Shown here piece by piece: positions 38,669 through 43,679 of a stretch of 43,679 nucleotides of DNA. Each line of letters starts with the position of its first letter. Position 1 is the first letter of the stretch. The stretch lies in the NCBI GenBank assembly GCA_045649405.1, contig JAZRPW010000046.1, positions 1 through 43,679 on the forward strand, given 5' to 3'. Made by a program: the position numbers and the translations under genes. Source of the DNA: RUG11462 sp045649405. Lineage in GTDB: Bacteria; Bacillota; Clostridia; Oscillospirales; Acutalibacteraceae. The notes beneath the pieces are model-generated. The model saw only the letters and a program-made list of their open reading frames with translations. It had not been told where the DNA came from and did no database searches.

Positions 38669-39586
38669 TTGGCTATTGAACTTAACAAATTAGACACCGA
38701 AAAACGAAACCCAAACTCGGCTAAAATTGACGAAATGTCAACAATTGAGATGGTTAATTTAATCAACAGTGAAGATGAAAATTGCGCAAAGGCAGTAAAG
38801 GGCGTTTTGCCAGAAATTGCACAAAGCATTGATGCAATTTTTGAAAAAATGCAAAAAGGTGGCAGACTTTTTTATTGTGGCGCAGGCACTTCAGGCAGAC
38901 TTGGCATTTTAGATGCTGCCGAATGTCCACCAACCTACGGCACAAGTCCCGATTTGGTTGTTGGGCTTATTGCTGGTGGCGAAACTGCAATTTTAAAGGC
39001 AGTTGAAGGCGCTGAAGACAACAAAAATTTAGGCGTTGAAGATTTGCAAAAGCACAATTTTTCAAACCGTGATGTTTTGGTTGGTATTGCCGCAAGTGGC
39101 AGAACGCCTTATGTTTTAGGCGCAATGGAATATGCAAAAAGTTTAGACACTACTGTTATTGCGCTTGTTTGTTGTAACGATAGCGAAATGTCGAAAATTG
39201 CCGACATAACAATTGCGCCAATTCCAGGGCCAGAAGTTGTTACCGGCTCATCACGAATGAAGAGTGGCACCTGCCAAAAGTTAGTTCTTAATATGCTTTC
39301 AACCGGTGTTATGGTCAAGTCCGGCAAGGTTTATGGCAATTTAATGGTTGATGTACGCCCAAGCAACCAAAAACTTGTTAAAAGAGCAGTTTCTATTGTT
39401 TGCAGTGCAACCGGAGAAGATGAAGCAGTTGTGAAAAACGCATTAGAAAAATGTGGTTATCACTGCAAAACTGCAATTGTGATGTTGTTGCTTGATTTGG
39501 ATGAAACACAAGCAAAAAAGCTTTTAAATCAGGCAAATGGGCACATTGCAACTGCTATAAACTCTAAAAAAGGAGAAAATTCTTGA
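38669..39586 (+). CDS. murQ: N-acetylmuramic acid 6-phosphate etherase
   Basis: 305 aa, normal for MurQ. It cleaves the D-lactyl ether of MurNAc-6-phosphate to give GlcNAc-6-phosphate in the cytosol. The SIS domain is clear: LFYCGAGTSGRLGILDAAEC with the catalytic Glu85, GGETAILKAVEGAEDN, VGIAASGRTPYVLGAMEYAK, and TGSSRMKSGTCQKLVLNMLS. The start is TTG at 38669 after AAAGGAAGG; the next residues (LDTEKRNPNSAKIDEMSTIE) match the family N-terminus. Its stop overlaps the ATG of the kinase gene, and the two form a wall-amino-sugar salvage unit. Confidence 0.96.
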   Translation: MAIELNKLDTEKRNPNSAKIDEMSTIEMVNLINSEDENCAKAVKGVLPEIAQSIDAIFEKMQKGGRLFYCGAGTSGRLGILDAAECPPTYGTSPDLVVGLIAGGETAILKAVEGAEDNKNLGVEDLQKHNFSNRDVLVGIAASGRTPYVLGAMEYAKSLDTTVIALVCCNDSEMSKIADITIAPIPGPEVVTGSSRMKSGTCQKLVLNMLSTGVMVKSGKVYGNLMVDVRPSNQKLVKRAVSIVCSATGEDEAVVKNALEKCGYHCKTAIVMLLLDLDETQAKKLLNQANGHIATAINSKKGENS

Positions 39587-40482
39587 TGTTTTATTGCGGT
39601 TTTGACGGTGGCGCAAGCAAAACAGAAGTTTGCGTGATAGACGAGAAAGGCACAGTTGTAAAAACTGCAACTTTTGGGCCAATTAATCCAAATGGTGCAT
39701 CGCTTGAAACGGTAAAATCGACACTTGCAGATTGTGTTTATTTTATGAAAAGTGTTTGTGAAATTGAAAATTACGGTGGCTTGGTTGTTGGCATTTCGGG
39801 GGCAAGCAACAAAGAGGCCACAAAGATTATTGAAAGTACCATTAGAGAGTGTGGCTACACCGGAAAATTGAGTTTAAAAGGTGACCAAGAAATAGCGCTC
39901 AAAGGCGCAATTGACGGTGCAGGCGCAATTTTGATTGCCGGCACCGGCTCAATTTGTTTTGGCATTGACCAAAACGGCAAAAATTTTAGATGTGGCGGCT
40001 GTGGATATTTAATTGACGATGACGGCAGTGGTTATTCAATCGGCATTGAAATTTTAAAAGCAGTAACTCGTGCAGAAGACGGAAGAGGCGAAGAAACCCT
40101 TTTAAAATCTTTGGTTTTTGAAAAGTTAGAGATTGAAAATCAAACAGGGTTGCTAACTTGGTTGTACGCAAAAACTACCGAGAAAAGCCACATTGCAGAA
40201 CTTGCGCCGTTGTTGCTTACAGCCATAGAAAAAGGCGATAAAATAGCAAAATCTATTGCTCAAAAGGCGGCAAAAGATTTGGTGACGCTTGTTACATCTG
40301 CGTTTAAAAAGGTAAATTTGAGCCAAGGCGAAGTGGCGCAAGTAGGCAGTATTTTTACACATTTTGATGTTATCAAAACCCAATTTGAAGAACTTTTGAA
40401 AGCAGAATTGCCAAATGTAAAAATTGTTGAACCTCGTTTTTCTCCATCACATGGGGCAGCAATTTTGGCAAAAGAAATTTAA
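39586..40482 (+). CDS. BadF/BadG-type amino-sugar kinase (GlcNAc/MurNAc kinase)
   Basis: 298 aa from ATG 39586 (TGATG overlap with murQ; TTG at 39583 is an alternative with slightly better ribosome spacing). Hexokinase/Hsp70-like ATPase fold: phosphate-1 loop FDGGASKT (6-13), VGISGASNKEATKI, and IDGAGAILIAGTGSICFGI (adenosine/phosphate-2), then GGCGYLIDDDGSGYSIG. Such kinases coupled to murQ include clostridial MurK, which phosphorylates MurNAc and GlcNAc. This fits here because no phosphotransferase MurP gene is present, so unphosphorylated amino sugar would be kinased inside the cell. Substrate range is inference. Confidence 0.9.
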   Translation: MFYCGFDGGASKTEVCVIDEKGTVVKTATFGPINPNGASLETVKSTLADCVYFMKSVCEIENYGGLVVGISGASNKEATKIIESTIRECGYTGKLSLKGDQEIALKGAIDGAGAILIAGTGSICFGIDQNGKNFRCGGCGYLIDDDGSGYSIGIEILKAVTRAEDGRGEETLLKSLVFEKLEIENQTGLLTWLYAKTTEKSHIAELAPLLLTAIEKGDKIAKSIAQKAAKDLVTLVTSAFKKVNLSQGEVAQVGSIFTHFDVIKTQFEELLKAELPNVKIVEPRFSPSHGAAILAKEI

Positions 40483-40495
40483 TTTTTTACACAAA

Positions 40496-40522
40496 AAAGA
40501 GCAACCTTTTCGGTTGCTCTTT
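40496..40522. terminator. Terminator after the sugar kinase gene
   Basis: AAAGAGCAACC (40496-40506) and GGTTGCTCTTT (40512-40522), loop TTTTC, with A- and T-rich flanks. It uses the same stem as the terminator at 27266-27299. It may also stop the large minus-strand gene. Confidence 0.9.
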
Positions 40523-40651
40523 TGGTTTTAAGGTTTATTCCCACTCGCTCCTGAAAACTGTAACTTAAACAATTTTGTATGGGTATTTTTACTCATATTA
40601 TCGGGATTATTCAGATTATCCATAAAATACGGACTTTCAAGATTTTTGTTG
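40523..40651. other. Untranslated interval downstream of the large MBG gene
   Basis: About 130 bp between the terminator and the stop of the minus-strand giant gene. A tiny minus-strand frame (31 codons) exists but has no ribosome site. I see no gene or clear structure in it. Confidence 0.5.
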
Positions 40652-43600
40652 TTATTTAATTTTAACTTTTTGTGCTTTTGACCAGTTCGAGAATGCTTTA
40701 AGTTTGCCTTGTTTAATCATTGCTCTAACCTGTACTTGATAAGTACCTTTTTTGAGTTTTTTGATTAACTTAGTAACATTCTTATTTGCTTTAAAGGTTT
40801 TAACTTTCCATTTACCTTTAATTCTATATCTAACTTGGAAGCCAGTAGCACCCTTAACCTTTTTATAAGTAACTTTAAATTGTTTTTTGCCTTTAACAAC
40901 TTTTGCTTTAAATGTAGGTTTTTTGAGTTTTAACTTTATAATAGTCAAACCTTGCTCCATCAAGCCACCACAAGCAGCACATTTTTTATCACCTGTGTAA
41001 CCTGTAACAAAGTATGTTGCAGTCTTTTTACCTGAAACAACTATTGAAGTATGTTTACACTCGCCGTTAGGAGCATCTGGAGTTGTTGGAGTATCAGGTG
41101 TAGTTGGGGTGTCAGGTGTAGTCGGAGTGTCAGGTGTAGTCGGAGTATCAGGTGTAGTCGGAGTATCAGGTGTAGTCGGAGTGTCAGGTGTAGTTGAAGT
41201 GTCAGGTGTAGTTGGAGTGTCAGGTGTAGTTGGGGTGTCAGGTGTAGTTGGGGTGTCAGGTACTACAGGATCAGGTTGTTTTTCTTCAATAATAAATGAT
41301 TTCAATAAAACACCTGTGTAATTACCAATACCTGTAATATAAACAAACGCTGTACCTGCTTTTACATTGTTTCCATATTCAACTATATAATCTACGTCTT
41401 TTTTGAGGTTTGATTGGATTTCAGTTGTAATTTCACTACCTGTATATACTTTATTAGTAGTATCTACTGTAAAATCTGCCTCTGTAATTATTTTTTTAAC
41501 AATTTGGAATTCAAAGTATGTTTGACCTTGATAGTTACCGATACCTGTAATATAAACAAACGCTGTACCTGCTTTTACATTGTTTCCATATTCAACTATA
41601 TAATCTACATCTTTTTTGAGGTTTGATTGGATTTCAGTTGTAATTTCACTACCTGTATATACTTTATTAGTAGTATCTACTGTAAAATCTTCATCAACGA
41701 TTGGTTTTGCAACAATATCAAAATTGTAAACCAACTCATCTTTATAATTGCCAATACCAGTGATTTTTACAGTAACTTTACCTACATTTACATTGTTTTC
41801 ATACTCAACTTTGTAATCTGTTGATAATAATGTTGAAGAGATAGCTGTTGTTAATTTTTCGCCCGTAAAATCTTTTTCATCTGCATCGACGATGAAATCA
41901 TCTTTTGTAATTGATTTTGGTGTAATTTCAAAATCATAAGTTAATTCGCCAGTATAGTTGCCAACACCACTAATAGTTACAGTCGCTTCGCCTACGTTTA
42001 CATTATCTTTATAAGCAACTTCAAATTCATCATCAACAAGTTTAGATACGATTTCAGTTTCAATTGCTTCACCTGTGTAAACTTTATTAGTCACATCAAC
42101 TGTGAAGTCATCAACTGTAATTTCTTTTTGAGTAATTTCAAATGTTAAAGTTGCGCTGCCTTTATAGTTTTCGCCTGTTGCGGTAACAATTACAGTAGCC
42201 ACACCTACATTAACATTATTTTCATATGACACTTCATAATTTTCTTCGTCAATTTCAGAAATAACCGAAGGTGTTATTTCTTCGCCTGTGAATACAAAAG
42301 AATCGCTATCAAGCGAAAAAACATCATCAGTAAATTCTTTTATAATTCTAAAGGTTAAAACAACTTTGCCTTTGCAATTGTTTTTACCAGTAATTGTAAC
42401 GGTTGCTATACCTTCATTTATATTATTACTATAAACTACATCAAAATCTTCTTCACCAATATCAGAAATGACTAAAGGTTCAATTTCTTCTCCTGTGTAC
42501 AATTCTGACTCGTTTTCAAGTGTGAAATCTTCTGCTAAAATATCTCTTTCAACAATTTTAAATGTTGTTTCAACTTTTCCTTGATAGTTACCAATACCAT
42601 TGATGATAACAATAACTGTGCCAACATTTATATTGTTTTCACAAATTACTTCATAGTCTTTATCTTCAACAAGTTCTGTTTCAATATCTGCTATGATTTT
42701 ATTACCCGTGAAAACCTTATCGCTTACATCAATTGTAAAATCATCTGCAGAAATATCTTTTTCAGTAATTTCAAATTTATAAACTAATTCGCCTGCATAG
42801 TTACCAACACCACTAATAGTTACAGTTGCTTCGCCTACGTTTACATTCTTAGCGTATTCTATTTTATAGTCTTCACCCAAGGCTAATTCAGATGTAATCT
42901 CTGTTGTTAATTTTTCGCCCGTGTAAACTTTCGATTCTGTATCAACAATAAAATCATCTTCTGCGATTGATTTTTGAGTAATGTTGAAGTTATATGTAAG
43001 CATTCCTTTGTAATTGCCGATACCAGTAACAGTTACTGTCGCTTCGCCTACATTTACATTATCTTTATAAGCAACTTCAAATTCATCATCAGTAAGTTTA
43101 GATACGATTTCAGTTTCAATTGCTTCACCTGTGTAAACTTTATTAGTCACATCAACTGCGAAGTCATCAACTGTAATTTCTTTTTGAGTAATTTCAAAAT
43201 TAAGTTCAACTGTGCCTTGGCAATTGTTTTTACCGATAATTGTTACAGTTGCTACGCCTACATCTGTGTTTTCAGTATATTCCACATCAAAATTCTCGGT
43301 AGGAATATCTGATAAAACGGTAGGTTTAATTTTTTCTCCGGTATAAACAAAACTATTATTTGCTAATGAAAAATCGTCTGCTAAAAGAACCTTTTTAATT
43401 ATATTGAATGTTTTTGAAAAGCTGCCTATATAATGGCCTAATCCCGAAACAGTAACAGTTGCTACGCCTACATTTATGTTGTTTTGATAATCAACACGAT
43501 AATCAACATTTTCAACAAGACCTGTTAACGCTGATACTTCTGCAATAATTTCGTTACCACTATAAGTTTTATCTTCTAAATCAATCTCAAAATCTGAATC

Positions 43601-43679
43601 TTCAATAGAACGAAGAATGGTTGTTAACACAATATTTTTATCAACTGTGATTACATCATTTGGTTGATATAATTTTTCG
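40652..43679 (-). CDS. Very large exported MBG-repeat protein, N-terminus outside window (partial)
   Basis: 1008 codons are visible, open at the window edge (the frame continues above 43679, so the GTG at 43630 is not the start). The first residues (YQPNDVITVDKNIVL) resemble the end of an InlB-type B-repeat. Eleven MBG-like repeats of about 71-75 aa follow, consensus DDFxVDxxxKVYTGExIxTEI...NNVNVGxATVTITGIGNYxG. After these come a linker of ten PDTPTT units, a Cys-pair segment (ECKHTSIVVSGKK, KCAACGG), and a basic Fn3-like end (KGKKQFKVTYKKVKGATGFQ, KKLKKGTYQVQVRAMIKQGK) finishing KVKIK. It is most likely a long surface stalk or adhesin attached through the C-terminal domain. There is no LPxTG. 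Confidence 0.88.
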   Translation of the reverse strand, partial: EKLYQPNDVITVDKNIVLTTILRSIEDSDFEIDLEDKTYSGNEIIAEVSALTGLVENVDYRVDYQNNINVGVATVTVSGLGHYIGSFSKTFNIIKKVLLADDFSLANNSFVYTGEKIKPTVLSDIPTENFDVEYTENTDVGVATVTIIGKNNCQGTVELNFEITQKEITVDDFAVDVTNKVYTGEAIETEIVSKLTDDEFEVAYKDNVNVGEATVTVTGIGNYKGMLTYNFNITQKSIAEDDFIVDTESKVYTGEKLTTEITSELALGEDYKIEYAKNVNVGEATVTISGVGNYAGELVYKFEITEKDISADDFTIDVSDKVFTGNKIIADIETELVEDKDYEVICENNINVGTVIVIINGIGNYQGKVETTFKIVERDILAEDFTLENESELYTGEEIEPLVISDIGEEDFDVVYSNNINEGIATVTITGKNNCKGKVVLTFRIIKEFTDDVFSLDSDSFVFTGEEITPSVISEIDEENYEVSYENNVNVGVATVIVTATGENYKGSATLTFEITQKEITVDDFTVDVTNKVYTGEAIETEIVSKLVDDEFEVAYKDNVNVGEATVTISGVGNYTGELTYDFEITPKSITKDDFIVDADEKDFTGEKLTTAISSTLLSTDYKVEYENNVNVGKVTVKITGIGNYKDELVYNFDIVAKPIVDEDFTVDTTNKVYTGSEITTEIQSNLKKDVDYIVEYGNNVKAGTAFVYITGIGNYQGQTYFEFQIVKKIITEADFTVDTTNKVYTGSEITTEIQSNLKKDVDYIVEYGNNVKAGTAFVYITGIGNYTGVLLKSFIIEEKQPDPVVPDTPTTPDTPTTPDTPTTPDTSTTPDTPTTPDTPTTPDTPTTPDTPTTPDTPTTPDTPTTPDAPNGECKHTSIVVSGKKTATYFVTGYTGDKKCAACGGLMEQGLTIIKLKLKKPTFKAKVVKGKKQFKVTYKKVKGATGFQVRYRIKGKWKVKTFKANKNVTKLIKKLKKGTYQVQVRAMIKQGKLKAFSNWSKAQKVKIK
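41081..41260 (-). repeat. Ten tandem 18-bp units encoding PDTPTT
   Basis: Ten exact 18-bp repeats (one unit reads PDTSTT) inside the large MBG gene, frame-preserving because the unit is a multiple of three. Length may vary between strains by slippage. Confidence 0.9.
41328..41690 (-). repeat. Recent tandem duplication of an MBG repeat
   Basis: 41328-41477 and 41541-41690 (150 bp each, offset 213 bp or 71 codons) differ at one base only (G at 41396, A at 41609). It makes the last two MBG units nearly identical at protein level. Confidence 0.9.

Noticed and set aside
40523..40651. A tiny minus-strand frame, and a GAGTGGGAATAA end resembling the 3' end of GMP synthase genes
   Set aside because: The resemblance covers only a few codons; a stop lies just upstream in that frame and no ribosome site is present.
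41081..41260. Regular 18-bp repeats as a CRISPR array
   Set aside because: There are no spacers; the units are contiguous and encode PDTPTT in frame.
1..43679. rRNA, tRNA, IS elements, integrases
   Set aside because: I looked for them and saw no convincing candidate; a covariance or profile search was not possible here.

Overview
The window looks like chromosomal DNA of a low-GC Gram-positive anaerobe. The best guess is a gut Clostridia member of the Ruminococcaceae/Oscillospirales type. This rests on AT-rich DNA, strong AAGGAG-type ribosome sites, many TTGAMA-17 bp-TATAAT promoters, lipoproteins with Cys lipoboxes, large exported repeat proteins with Thr/Pro linkers, and VanW, CotH, MurQ and PcrA relatives. 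The taxonomic call is inference. No rRNA, tRNA, insertion sequence, prophage or CRISPR array is visible.

Layout. 1-1431 (-) is the N-terminal part of an exported beta-helix-like protein with 26 consecutive Thr, divergent from an AraC regulator (1567-2451) whose last residues look frameshifted. 2499-3937 (-) is a compact transcription unit with its own promoter: two DUF4230 proteins and a TM2 protein. A small Mor-like HTH gene follows. 4411-12552 (-) is a complete maltodextrin operon: binding protein, two permeases, MsmK-type ATPase, 4-alpha-glucanotransferase and glycogen/maltodextrin phosphorylase, with a hairpin between the binding protein and the permeases. Next come a GtrA protein, an exported three-repeat protein, metY overlapping murC, an orphan oligopeptide-type binding lipoprotein, DUF1294, an exported VanW protein and a divergent CotH-like protein.

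23042-27267 (+) is a phosphate module: a PHO-box-like promoter, a Na/Pi cotransporter with PhoU-like domain, and a PhoB/PhoR-type two-component pair. 27298-30459 (-) holds pcrA preceded by an alpha/beta hydrolase. A divergent TIM-barrel isomerase follows. 31365-33848 (-) are two exported Cys-pair proteins, divergent from a membrane-bound LuxR-type regulator (34051). A CPA2 antiporter with a leader hairpin, an ABC-2 exporter under a TetR regulator with two palindromic operators, and a divergent murQ-sugar kinase pair for MurNAc salvage follow. The window ends inside a very large exported protein (40652-43679, -) of eleven MBG-like repeats, a (PDTPTT)10 linker and a basic C-terminal Fn3-like domain.

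How the genes work together. The mal operon imports maltodextrins and degrades them to glucose and glucose-1-phosphate. murQ-kinase recycles cell-wall amino sugars. The Pho module responds to phosphate. Six exported proteins (1-1431, 13158, 19499, 31365, 32940, 40652) plus a membrane-anchored CotH protein share a small set of modules: MBG repeats, Fn3-like domains, CxxC pairs and Thr/Pro linkers. They appear to form a related cell-surface set. No obviously new defence or mobile system was found. The most interesting unexplained items are the DUF4230-DUF4230-TM2 cassette, the 7TM-LuxR regulator with its iterated heptamers, the CotH homologue lacking catalytic-type Asp residues, and the recently duplicated MBG repeats.
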